64,000 nucleotides of DNA, taken from contig CM077670.1 of assembly GCA_039707655.1 (NCBI GenBank), positions 146,610,001-146,674,000 of the forward strand, in the 5' to 3' direction. Source of the DNA: Elymus sibiricus. Taxonomy: Eukaryota; Streptophyta; Magnoliopsida; Poales; Poaceae. The notes under the pieces are model-generated. The model saw only the letters and a program-made list of their open reading frames with translations. It had not been told where the DNA came from and ran no database searches. Both the position numbers and the translations under genes were made by a program. Positions 1-9,554 of the stretch are shown piece by piece (within the stretch, counting starts at the first letter, position 1; every line of letters starts with the position of its first letter).

Positions 1-779
1 GGACGGCCGAAGCTCTCCATGGCGCGGGGTGGCCGGAGGTGGTCGGAGGAAGCAAGATTCACCGAAGATTTGGGGAGGGGCGACGGCGAAATGACGGGCG
101 GGCGCGGAAATTTCCCTCCCGTCAAGACTCACGTCGGATAGGGGAAACCGCAAAGGAGGAGAGGAAAACGCAAGATTTGTCGGCCAGAGGGCGATTTTTA
201 CAGCTCGCCCTAAAAAGAATTGCTGGCCCGCCGGATATACGGTACCTATTCGGGTAGTTTTTCGGTACCGGTACCGTATATCGGCGGTTTTTTTGCGGGC
301 CGGGCAGATATAGCGGCTCTGCTAGAGATGCTCTAAGCATCTCGATCTCAGAAAACGCCCTGGTCTATATAATAACCGTTGTTTTTAGGTTTCCGGTCAA
401 AAAAGACCGGTGCAGGTTCCGGAAAAAGGCCTGGCTTAGATTTTTTCTTCAAGGGAGTGGGATATTGGACCCCGAATAATGCATATGTTCAGTTTTTGCC
501 GCCCCATTTTCCGTTTCCCCAATCACTAGGAAATTTTGGCGGGGCGGAAGTTTTAGCTCACGCCCAACATTCTGCCGCCGCCGCATCTCGCCATCGATTC
601 CTGCTGCCCCGGCCACCCCGCGCCGCCGAGTAGCTCCTCCGCCATCCGGCGCATCTCACCACTTTGGGAGCTCGTGAATGGCAATTCCTCCCCCCGCGCG
701 CGTGTGGCCATCGACGCCATGGATATGTCGCGGAGCTCTGTGCGAGGCTCCGTTGTGGTCGGAAGAGTTTTCTCCAGGC
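1..779. other. GC-rich low-copy left flank, no gene assigned
   Basis: This stretch is richer in G and C than most of the window and has no retroelement terminus I recognise. The part from about 540 to 779 has the look of a grass 5' untranslated region or first exon (CCGCC-rich, with scattered short open frames), but no frame gives a recognisable protein or a convincing splice pattern. It may be the original pre-insertion sequence, or part of an element whose ends lie outside the window. Confidence is low on anything beyond composition. Confidence 0.35.
226..343. repeat. Small inverted-repeat (MITE-like) fragment
   Basis: Two arms face each other. The left arm at 226-246 reads inward through GGATATACGGTACC, and the right arm at 270-287 carries its complement GGTACCGTATATC, followed by a T run and GCGGGC. 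Just downstream, 325-343 contains the perfect 8-bp inverted repeat GAGATGCT/AGCATCTC. Such GAGATGCTCT-type ends are frequent in small non-coding DNA transposons of grasses. I could not find a matched target duplication, so the boundaries are approximate. Confidence 0.4.
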
Positions 780-1798
780 GTGATTGAACCACGGATTCGT
801 GCTCGCAACAACCTTTTCGATAAGTAAGAGTGTCAAACCCAACGAGGAGCTAAATATATAATTAATATTCTCTCAAGTTCTATCAACAACCGGTACAACT
901 CTACGCACACTTAACATTTGCTTTACCTAGAATAAGAAATGAAACTACTTTGCGAGAATAAAAAGATAGCTTTGTAAGAATATAAAGAGGTAGGTGTTTT
1001 TAATAGAAGAATAATAAATAAAAGGGTTTTGGAAGAACAATAAAGAAAAAGATTGTCCCTAGGCAATTGGATATGAAACGATAGTGATAATCATCATACT
1101 TATGCGGGAGAGGCATAAGGTAACATACTATCCGTACTTGGATCATACGTTCTTATGATTGGAACTCTAGCAAGTATCTGCAACTACCAAAGATTCATTA
1201 AGGTAAAACTCAAACATAGCATTAAGTTCTAAGGTCACTGTTAATACCATAGGCAACAATTCACGAACTGGGGTTTAGGTTTCTATCACTCCTGCAACCC
1301 ACCATAAGGAAATCAATCACATATTGCAACACCCTATAGGGTGAATCCCATACGTGTGCGCGAAACGGCGGACACCATAGGACATCACCATAATTACATA
1401 CAACTCATATCAACCATAGCATATCACATTTAACCCATATGACAAAAAGAAACTACTCAGACATAATAGAGATGCAACACATCATTGGATAATAATATAT
1501 AGCATCAAACACCATGTTCATGTAGTGATTGCAGTTGGGTGAGAGAGAGTACACTGCTGCACGGAGAGGGAGAAAGATGTTGATGACGGCGGCGAAGTTG
1601 ATGGAGATGATCGCCATCATGATGGTTCCCCGGCGGCGCTCCGACGCCACCGGGGGAGAGGGGGAGAGAGGCCCCCTCCTTCTTCTTCTTGCTTGGCCTC
1701 CCCCTAGATGAGGAGAGGATTCCCCCTCTAGTCCTTGGCCTCCATGGATCCCGGAGGGCGGGAGCCCCTCCGAGATTGGATCTCCCCCCTCTTTTCTC

Positions 1799-1937
1799 GA
1801 TTTTTTTTCAAAACTAGCAGGTTTTTTTAAGCAATTTTGAAAAATAGCAGGGCCAACTATTTTTTTGCAAAAATAGCACCCCGTCGGTCACCTGGAAGCC
1901 GAAGAAGGAGTTTTCGGTCACCTGGGGGCCGAAGACG
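1799..1937 (+). repeat. MULE left terminal inverted repeat
   Basis: About 139 bp match the reverse complement of 9674-9811 almost without change: the poly-T start, a CAAAACTAGCAGG block, a GCAAAAATAGCACCCCG block and the first two CGGTCACCTGG/CCGAAG modules. Beyond this point the two ends still share the same kind of palindromic module but no longer align base for base. This end probably holds the promoter for the transposase gene. Confidence 0.9.
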
Positions 1938-2040
1938 TGTCCGCTGGGCCGAAGACGCGTCAGCTGGGCCGAAGACAGACTCTTCGGCCACCCCGCGGCC
2001 GAAGACCTCTTCGGTCACCTGGAGACCGAAGAGTACTAGA
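1878..2040. repeat. Left subterminal array of small palindromes
   Basis: A run of modules has the form TCTTCGGYC-ACCTGG-RGCCGAAGA. The best copy, at about 2011-2037, has 10-bp arms CTCTTCGGTC/GACCGAAGAG. Each module is itself a short hairpin-capable palindrome. The matching array at the other end lies at 9555-9725. Subterminal repeats of this kind are often transposase-binding sites; that role is inferred. Confidence 0.75.
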
Positions 2041-2396
2041 TAAGCAGCCAGCGCCATCTTCCTCCCCTGCTTCTCCCCTGGCTGGCTTCTGTTCGTTCCT
2101 CTCTCTGCCTCCTCTTCTGTACATCGCCCCCCACTTTGATCTCTCCATTTCTTCACCTTTTTTCAAATCCAAACCGCAGAATTGGTAGATCGTAGCCATC
2201 TCCACCGGCCTACGGTAATTTTTATTGAAATGGGATAGTTATTTGTGCGTTCAAGTGGATTCATGGTGGGTTGAGGAGGAGGAGTAGCAATGGTGGGCTG
2301 AGGAGGAGGAGGAGGAGGTTTGGCTGGTGAGGAGGAGGTGCCGTTCGCGTTGTCCGTTGGTGCAAGTTCTACGTGAAGTGTCCGCACGCGTCGAAG

Positions 2397-2519
2397 GTAT
2401 AATCGCGTGTCATATTTATTTTAGTGTTAATTTGTTTGTGCTGTCATTTTAGCGGTTAGTTAGTGTAGGGGGTTAATAATTTTGTTTGTTTAGATTAATG
2501 AGATGGAAGTGTTTGACAG
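2397..2519 (+). promoter_or_regulatory. Leader intron and leader exon upstream of the transposase, with a splice donor just before its ATG
   Basis: A plausible 97-nt leader intron runs from the donor CGAAG/GTATAA (2397) to the acceptor TTTGTTTAG (ending 2493). The following 26-nt leader exon ends in GACAG at 2519, followed at once by GTAAAA, a good plant splice donor only five bases before the transposase start codon at 2526. A leader ATG at 2498 is open for eight codons if this donor is joined to the acceptor at 5578, and it then enters the PMD reading frame in phase. If the donor is not used, the same ATG makes an upstream ORF that ends overlapping the transposase start. Confidence 0.5.
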
Positions 2520-2525
2520 GTAAAA

Positions 2526-5345
2526 ATGTCTGAATCGGTAAATCTGACCGTTTACTACGGCCCTGGTAATGTTCGATATAATGAGTTGGGGGTTGATCTT
2601 AGCGAGTTTAAAAATGGCGTCATGACACTTTCAAACCCGGACAGACTGGACATTAGACAGTTGAAGCACTGGTTGACTACTAGTTTTGGGCTGGATCCTG
2701 AAGTATGTTCCGTCAGTATTCATGCATTGTGGACCAAATCCTGTAGAGAAGTCAAGTGGGAGTTGATGCCGATAGATAGGAGCCAGCATTGGTTGACTCT
2801 GCTAAGTCGTTGTCGAGACCGAAGAATTCACCCATATGCCCTAGTGCAACCAGTGGCGAAGGAGGAGAATACCGCACAACTCCACGTGGGGTATGAACCC
2901 GGCCAGGGTAGTCAAGTGGGTAACGAGAATTATTTATCCGGCTCACAGCCACCGGATGTGGATGCTAGCCTAGCCGAGAAAGAGTTAGACAACATGACAC
3001 ACAATGCTATTGGGCAGAGTATTCAGTCGATTATATTAGCTGGTTCTGGGGTTGCTGACGGGGATGAGGAAGCCGGTGAAATGCAGAGGGTGATGGAGGA
3101 AGAGGACGAAGATGGATTTGCGGAGGATCTGGATTCTGAAAATTCCGAAGATGAAGTGGAGGTACCTATTCCTTCCGCATGGGATCAGGACATATCCACC
3201 GGTCTTATGGTCAATGATGGCCATGAGACTCCATGGCAATATAATCTGAACCAAGTCCAGATAGGTGCTATGTTTGATACAAAGAAAAAATTGAAGTATG
3301 CTGTGATAAAGTGGGCTATGTCTACGCAGAGGGTATTCCGGACACACATATCAAATACAACAAACTATACCGTGAAGTGTGTTGAAACAGGTTGTCCTTC
3401 TAAGGTGCATGGGCACGTGCCGAAGTATAGCATCCACTGGGTTGTCACCAATGTGGTCCCACACAATTGTGTGAGGAAAAACTTGTTGGTTCGTCATCCA
3501 AACCTGTCTTCAACTCTCATTGCGCAACTCATGTATACTGAGATAGTGGAGAAGAAAGATATGGAAGCAAAACACATCCAGACAGCAGTGAAGGTCAGAT
3601 GGAATTATGAGATTCCTTATGGGAAGGCTTGGAGGGCTAAGCAGAAGGCTATGGAGGAAAGGTTTGGGACGTTCTTTGACTCATATGATAATGTTGTCCG
3701 TCTCCTTGACATACTTAAGGAGAGGAATCCTGGCACTTATGTTAACATACAACACACGAGGTTGGATAGTATACCAGATTTCAAGGTGTTGAAACGAGTA
3801 TTCTTCTCTTTCGCTATGTGCATCGAAGCTTTCCGGCATTGTCCTCCTGTGATGTTTGTGGATGGTACATTCCTGACTGGTCAGTACAAAGGGCAAATCC
3901 TGACTGCAATTGGTGTGGACGGGAACAATCAAATCATCCCACTTGCCATGGCATTTGTTGAGGGTGAGAACTTTCCAAGCTGGGTATGGTTCTTCCGGCA
4001 AGTGAAAATTGCGATCGTGAAGGACCGACCAAACGTGTGTGTCATTCATGACAGACATGCTGGTATATTGAAGGCCGTGAAGACACTAAGGAATCCAGCA
4101 GAAGACGAACGAACACCTTGGAAGGACTTGCAGAGCCGGTGGTGCATGCGCCATCTTGGGGCAAATTTTTTCTCACAGTTCAAGAACAAGCGGTTGATGA
4201 ACTTGTTCAAAAAATTATGCAAGCAGAACCAGCAGCGTAAGTACCATTTTATTTGGTCAAAACTTGATGAGTTCACTAAGAAGCAGGTTACTGCCAGGAA
4301 GAAAATGGAAGCAGACCAGGTTAAATTAGCAACACTCATGACAGAGCTAGAGGAGCCTGTAGGTCTTTGTGACTTGCCAGGAATTGACCCTCCTAATACT
4401 AAGAGAAAGAAGGGGAGGGCAATAAAGAGTTTTTCTCAGTGGATAGAGAAAGAGCCTCCCGTAAATTGGTCTTTGCTGCATGACACCCATGGAGCTAGGT
4501 ATGGTCACATGACAACCAACCTTGCAGAGGTGTATAACTTTGTACTTAGAGGGAATAGAGCATTGCCACTCACAGCTATTGTGGAGGCTGTACTCCATGG
4601 CACTTTGAGATATTTCAGAGAAAGGCACGAGTTAGCAAAGAAGCATATTGCAGATAAGCAGAACACACCTTATTGTAGCCGTGTCATGGAGTACATGGCA
4701 AAGAAGATAGAGAAAGCAAAGAAGCACACTGTCAGACTCATAGGTAATCAGGAAATGAGGTATGAGGTTCAGCTTCCTACTGATGGTTTTGGTTCTGGAA
4801 ATGAGGTGAAGACGCACGAGGTAAGAATTGGAGCTGAAGTTTATCCAACGTGTGAGTGTACATGCAACAAACCGAAGTTGTTGCACCTGCCTTGCTCACA
4901 TGTGTTGGCTGCCTGTGGCCAGATTGAGTTGGACGCCATATCATTCGTGTCCCCATACTATTCAAAAGAGGCAGTACTCAATGTCTGGACCGGTGAGATG
5001 ACAGGGTTTCGAGTCGTTGGCAATTTTAACAAGGTAAACGACAATGAGAGAGTATACATCCCAGATCCAGCTCTTCGGCGCACAAGCAGGGGTAGACGTA
5101 AGGTCAAACGTATCCGAAACGATATGGACCAATCTGAAGCTGGTGGAGCAACCAGACAATGTTTGCTATGCGCGGCTTATGGGCATAGGATGAAATATTG
5201 TCCCGACCTAAACAAAGACGGTGCTTCCACATCGACGAGTGCTTCCACATCGACCACTGCCACAACAGTAGCAAGAGGCGGACGTGGTCGTGGCAGTCGA
5301 GGCCGAAGGGGCGGACGAGGAAGAAATAACTCACAAGCTATATAA
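2526..5345 (+). CDS. mudrA-like: MuDR-type transposase (mudrA-like), intact
   Basis: This is a 939-residue, single-frame transposase of the Mutator superfamily, which cuts and inserts the element by recognising its terminal repeats. Domains in order: an N-terminal PB1-like region (about 1-110); an acidic linker; the Mutator N-terminal DNA-binding region (about 245-315, with CVETGCPSKVHG); the MULE DDE domain (about 430-560, with FVDGTFLTGQY near 443 and VIHDRHAGI near 505, and a WCMRHLGANF segment after); a SWIM zinc finger (CECTCNKPK then LPCSHVLAACG, about 775-800); a CCHC-like knuckle (CLLCAAYGHRMKYC near 878); and an Arg/Gly-rich tail. There are no stops or frameshifts. The ATG at 2526 follows an in-frame leader without other strong starts. 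It lies 235 bp upstream of the PMD gene on the same strand. Confidence 0.95.
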   Translation: MSESVNLTVYYGPGNVRYNELGVDLSEFKNGVMTLSNPDRLDIRQLKHWLTTSFGLDPEVCSVSIHALWTKSCREVKWELMPIDRSQHWLTLLSRCRDRRIHPYALVQPVAKEENTAQLHVGYEPGQGSQVGNENYLSGSQPPDVDASLAEKELDNMTHNAIGQSIQSIILAGSGVADGDEEAGEMQRVMEEEDEDGFAEDLDSENSEDEVEVPIPSAWDQDISTGLMVNDGHETPWQYNLNQVQIGAMFDTKKKLKYAVIKWAMSTQRVFRTHISNTTNYTVKCVETGCPSKVHGHVPKYSIHWVVTNVVPHNCVRKNLLVRHPNLSSTLIAQLMYTEIVEKKDMEAKHIQTAVKVRWNYEIPYGKAWRAKQKAMEERFGTFFDSYDNVVRLLDILKERNPGTYVNIQHTRLDSIPDFKVLKRVFFSFAMCIEAFRHCPPVMFVDGTFLTGQYKGQILTAIGVDGNNQIIPLAMAFVEGENFPSWVWFFRQVKIAIVKDRPNVCVIHDRHAGILKAVKTLRNPAEDERTPWKDLQSRWCMRHLGANFFSQFKNKRLMNLFKKLCKQNQQRKYHFIWSKLDEFTKKQVTARKKMEADQVKLATLMTELEEPVGLCDLPGIDPPNTKRKKGRAIKSFSQWIEKEPPVNWSLLHDTHGARYGHMTTNLAEVYNFVLRGNRALPLTAIVEAVLHGTLRYFRERHELAKKHIADKQNTPYCSRVMEYMAKKIEKAKKHTVRLIGNQEMRYEVQLPTDGFGSGNEVKTHEVRIGAEVYPTCECTCNKPKLLHLPCSHVLAACGQIELDAISFVSPYYSKEAVLNVWTGEMTGFRVVGNFNKVNDNERVYIPDPALRRTSRGRRKVKRIRNDMDQSEAGGATRQCLLCAAYGHRMKYCPDLNKDGASTSTSASTSTTATTVARGGRGRGSRGRRGGRGRNNSQAI

Positions 5346-5563
5346 TGTGTCAGGACTATGTTTTATTTTGCAATTTGTCGGACTATGTTATATTTTGTAA
5401 TATGTCGGACTATGTTATATTTTGTAATATGTCGGACTATGTTATATTTTGTAATATGTCGGACTATGTTATATTTTGTAATATGTCGGACTATGTTTTA
5501 TTTTGTAATATGTCGGACTATGTTTTATTTTGTAATATGTCGGACTATGTTTTATTTTGTAAT
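5346..5563 (+). repeat. 27-bp minisatellite, about eight copies
   Basis: Directly after the transposase stop codon, a 27-bp unit (TGTCGGACTATGTTATATTT followed by TGTAATA) is repeated about eight times with a few substitutions. Because 27 is a multiple of three, two frames stay open by chance; these are not genes. The unit is T-rich, and the array sits just before a good splice acceptor (TTGGAATTGCAG at 5567-5578), so it may act as an extended intron end or as transcript-ending sequence. Confidence 0.9.
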
Positions 5564-5580
5564 TTGTTGGAATTGCAGAT

Positions 5581-8381
5581 ATGGCTTCGTATCCATTGCT
5601 TAATCGTAATATCGAAAGAGGGCACCGGGCCGCACTTATGGAAGCGGGCCAGAACTTAGACGTGTTGATCACTCGCACCCCAAAGTCTTTTTGGATGATA
5701 CACCATTTATGGGTTGATAGGTATGTGTCGGTATAATGACTTACTATGTGCAACATACTATTGTTAGCCGCTAACTGTATGCTACATTCTCTTTATTTTG
5801 TAGGTTACGTTGGGCTGGACTTCTACCCTTGGCACGACTGGTTGAGGGTACATTGGATGAGTGGATTGATGGTCCGGAGTTAGACAAGGCTGGTGAACCA
5901 TTGCAGTTAAAAAAGAGGCAAGTGAAACGTTTCTCTTACGACAGGTCACTCCTTACCTGCTTAGTAGATAGATGGAGACCAGAGACACATACGTTTCACT
6001 TTCCCTGGGGAGAGATGGCGCCTACTTTACAGGATGTGTCTTACTTGTTGGGATTACCTCTGGCCGGTGCTGCCATAGGTCCTTTAGAGGCAGAACCTGG
6101 TTGGCTAGCATCGTTGCAGGCCCGTTTTTTGGCTGCGGTGCCAACTGCTAGGAGCCTAGACAACGATCCTCACGGGCCTCGTTTTAAGTGGTTGAGCCAG
6201 TTTCAGGTAACCATCACGGCCAGTTTAAACAATGTTGTTTTCATTATTGTCATCCTTCCATAGTTCATAGAATCGTTTGGTTTCTATGTAGATTGTCTCC
6301 TTAGGATATCCCGATGTTCAGTTGTCAGAGGCACAAATTGACCGATGCCTAGAGGCATATATTCTGTGGTTGTTCGGCAAGACGATGTTCACGGAGAACC
6401 ATGTGACCACTGTCGATGCACGACTCATCGGTATTGCACGAGAGATAGCTGACGCACGTTGCCCTGGGGACATTCTGCAGAGGAGTTTTGGTTCTGCTGT
6501 GTTAGCGGCTACTTACAGAGGCTTGTGCAAAGGTTGCTTGTTGAAGTCTAGAAAATCAGGTCTTGTTGGATGTCCACTATTGTTGCAGCTCTGGTCATAC
6601 GAGAGATTCCCTATTGGTCGACCCTATGTCAACATTGATAAACCTTTTGATTTGGAGGACTTAGCTGGGACTTACGTGCCTGCTATCGGCGACTTGCCTA
6701 CTATGGGATCTGTTTGGACACGGAGAGAGGTATGTTCGTATTAAGTAACAATACAAATTACTAATGTTTATTTCTTGTCATTCAACAGTATTACTAATAC
6801 TTATTTGTTGTCATTCTCAGAGACAGTTTGTGCATAGCCAGGTGAGGGGCTGCTACCCCTCCTTCACGGCGCAGTTTGATAGTTTGCACGAGGCACAAGT
6901 TATCTGGGAGCCATACTCCCATCAGGCTATAATATCCAGGTACCCAGTTGGGATTTCTGGATTGTGCACTAGAGATCGCCACTATTGGATGACCAAGGCT
7001 AAGTTGGTGTTCGATGTGACGGTTGAGGAGATGGCTCTTCCTAGGGTGATGAGACAGTTTGGTCTATGCCAAGAGCCGGTCATTCCAGATATTCCACACT
7101 TAGATGACCATGTGCACAAGTAAGTAATACTCTTTTAGTTCTCATGTTGGCAATCAGAATATAACTAATCATTTACGTACATGTCAATCTCAGGTACAGT
7201 CGCGTAGGAGGAAACAAGTCCCTGGATTTTTGGCTTCAGAACATTGGCCCCTACGTGGACGAATGGACTACTGCGCCGATAAATATCTGGGATCAGGTTG
7301 GGCCCTTTGACTGGGACAAGTTCGGATTGTATCTGCAGCATTACCGGCATAGCACGAGGATCTACTTGGTTCCATCAGCAGCTCCTGATCAGATCGAAGA
7401 CCCTCTCACCAGCGATATGTACCCAACTGCCTCGGTTGTGGGAACCAGACACCACGCGGTACGTGCTATGGTTCTCACCTCTTTTTTCTTAACGTGAACA
7501 TATACAACTGGTTAACTATTTGTGTTCTCTGCCATACCACGATGATCTAATTGGTTAACTCTCCGTGTACAGGGTGACTTGACAAGCGAGGCGATAGAGG
7601 AGGCTTCCGCTTTAATGCAACGCTTTGAGAGGGGAGATAATATCCCACCGCTAGAGAACGTCTCATGGTTGAGGCGTCATGTTGAGAAGCTACGCGGGAT
7701 TTACACAGCTGTTACATGTAGACGAGCTTCAGATGTTGCTATTCCTCCTCCATCACATCGTCCACCACGCCACTCTGTGCAGCGTTCAGAAGGTCGACCC
7801 TCGGTGCAGCGTTCAGAACCTCGACGCTCGGTGCAGCGTTCAGAACCACGACCTTCACAACCAGGGAGCACTTTCTATCAGCAGCCACCTCCTTCACAAC
7901 CAGGGAGCACTTTCTATCAGCAGCCACCTCCTTCACAACCAGGGAGCTCTTTCTATCAGCCGCCACCTCCTTCACAAGCAGGGGGCTCTTCCTGGCATCA
8001 TCAGATGGACATAGGTAACACTACTTTGTACATTCTTTTAAACATTGTAGGTTCGCAAATCATTTTTACATGTTTTACTTTACCGCAGTCGGCAACCAGT
8101 CGCAGCCGTTCATGCATTCAGTCCACTCACCGATGCTTAGTGGTGCTGGTACGCTCTTAGACGGCGACGGCGACGGCGATGACGATGACCGAGTTGCAAA
8201 CACCTATGAGTTATCGCAGTCAGTTCTTCACACTCCACCACCACCATCGACGCAGGAGACACAGACAGACGAGGTTGTCTATGATCGTGGTAATCGTCAG
8301 CATCGTCCAGCGCCTCAGCGCTTTTCGCCTTCTGGTCCTCGTCCGAGGAAGATCCAGACTCGTCGTCGTCCCCAGCAGTGA
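5581..8381 (+). CDS. Plant mobile domain (PMD/MAIN-like) protein carried by the MULE, seven exons
   Basis: Exons at 5581-5720, 5804-6206, 6292-6729, 6821-7119, 7194-7458, 7573-8014 and 8089-8381 all have GT/AG borders and join into one open frame of 759 residues. The first four to five exons encode a plant mobile domain (aminotransferase-like/MAIN-like family): RWAGLLPLARL, FHFPWGEMAPTLQDV, YLLGLPLAG, AYILWLFGKTMF, FGSAVLAATYRGLC, LLLQLWSYERFPIGRP and WEPY are typical. Exon 6 carries 9-residue VQRSEPRPS-like and 13-residue SQPGSTFYQQPPP repeats. The tail is acidic (DGDGDGDDDD) then Arg/Pro-rich. Host MAIN/MAIL proteins act in the nucleus in silencing and genome stability; the function of transposon copies is not established. 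No stop or frameshift is present. Confidence 0.9.
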
Positions 8382-8677
8382 TATGATTATCTATGTATGA
8401 GTCATTATGTATGTATGAGACATGCTTGATGTATGTGTTACTATCGCATTTGCTTCTGTCAGAGTTCGAGACATATATCGACCTATGTATGCGAGAAACA
8501 TATTACTATTAATTCGCATTGTCGTCATCCTCCGTCCATGCAACACTAGGCATTAAGATACATGTACATTCTTTTAAACATTGTAGGTTCGCAAATCCTC
8601 CGTCGATTACAGTTCATTAAGATACAGGTACATCTGAATTAAACAATAGGCCTGAACTTAAAAATAAAGCTTACAGA
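8382..8677. other. Convergent intergenic gap between the PMD gene and ORF3
   Basis: These are the A/T-rich 3' ends of the two convergent MULE genes. An 18-base stretch (TTCTTTTAAACATTGTAGGT) occurs at 8571-8588 and also inside the last PMD intron at 8032-8052, so part of this region looks like a local duplication of that intron. I see no gene here. Confidence 0.6.
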
Positions 8678-9136
8678 CTACATGAAGGCATCATCGTCAT
8701 CCTCCGTCGATGCAACACTCTTGCCCTTCGATGATGCGGCACTCTTGGCCTTCGACGATGCCGCACTCTTGGCCTTCGACGATGCGGTACTCTTGCCCTT
8801 GGTGCTCGGCATGAAAATTTCATCTTCGTCCTCGCTGTCTTGGGTCCATAAATAAGTATGTTCTGCTACAACATTTAGGAATGCTTCACCCTTATGTTGT
8901 TGCTTCTTCCACCTTCCTTGCAACCTGAGAAGTTCTTTTCGTATCTCCTCATAAGTCCTTGCAGGCCACCCACTCCTACTTAATGCGTGAGCCAACTCAT
9001 TTAGTAAGGTGTCACTACTAAGGAGTTCATCCCATGGAACTATCCTATTGTCTATCTTGAAATCAAAGGCTAAATTCAGAAGACATTTGGACATACTAGG
9101 GTGAAAACAACTACGATCCAAAGGATAACCGGACAT
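8678..9136 (-). CDS. Small basic/serine-repeat protein, third MULE gene, function unknown
   Basis: This is a 152-residue ORF starting with ATG at 9136 and read inward from the right terminal repeat. The first 100 residues look like a folded, mostly helical domain with a Trp/Arg-rich section (WPARTYEEIRKELLRL, RWKKQQHKG) slightly reminiscent of Myb/SANT-like or trihelix DNA-binding modules, a resemblance I cannot confirm. An acidic patch (DSEDEDE) follows, then four SSKAKSAA-type 8-residue repeats and an acidic C-terminus. In position and direction it corresponds to mudrB of maize MuDR, but I see no sequence relation. The upstream region holds the array of GGCGGGAA motifs. Confidence 0.7.
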   Translation of the reverse strand: MSGYPLDRSCFHPSMSKCLLNLAFDFKIDNRIVPWDELLSSDTLLNELAHALSRSGWPARTYEEIRKELLRLQGRWKKQQHKGEAFLNVVAEHTYLWTQDSEDEDEIFMPSTKGKSTASSKAKSAASSKAKSAASSKGKSVASTEDDDDAFM

Positions 9137-9221
9137 CTTGACGAGACTACACTGGGCTGCTTACCCTCCTTAGTGGGGAGGGGGTTTTATAGGTTGAGAA
9201 GAGAAGATGACGGGAGAGAAT

Positions 9222-9441
9222 GGCGGGAAAGAAAAAGGCGGGAACAATATTGGCGGGAAAGGGATGGCGGGAAAGGATTGGCGGGAAAATATGGCGGGAA
9301 AGGGATGCCGGGAAAATATGGCGGGAACAATATTGGCGGGAAAGGGATGACGAGAAAGGGATGGCGGGAAAGGATTGGCGGGAACATAATTGACGGGAAA
9401 GGGATGCCGGGAACAATATTGGCGGGAAAAATAGTTGCGCG
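9222..9441 (-). promoter_or_regulatory. Array of E2F-like sites (TTTCCCGCC) upstream of ORF3
   Basis: On the plus strand GGCGGGAA occurs 11 times, eight of them as GGCGGGAAA, plus five one- or two-base variants, at a regular spacing of about 14 bp. In the direction of the minus-strand gene this reads TTTCCCGCC, which fits the E2F/DP consensus TTTSSCGC. The array sits 85-305 bp upstream of the ORF3 start codon. Cell-cycle (S-phase) control by host E2F is inferred from the motif alone. Confidence 0.65.
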
Positions 9442-9554
9442 GAAACATATTTTTAGAATGTCTATAAGACGGGCGAGGGGGAATGGTTGTGCAGGACTTC
9501 TGTAACCCGAAGTGCACTTGCATCTTCGGACAAGTGCTGATGGCCAGTTCAGCC

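Noticed and set aside
379..842. Possible host gene exon in the left flank
   Set aside because: Composition is gene-like, but no frame has a recognisable domain and no splice structure could be supported.
3036..5334. Minus-strand frames opposite the MULE transposase
   Set aside because: Shadows of a strongly coding plus-strand gene, with no domains of their own.
5346..5563. CRISPR-like regular repeat
   Set aside because: Units are contiguous with no unique spacers, and the DNA is plant nuclear; it is a minisatellite.
5345..5659. Overlapping open frames encoding SDYVIFCNM-type repeats after the mudrA stop
   Set aside because: They are open only because a 27-bp repeat has no stop in two frames. 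There is no domain and no separate start context.
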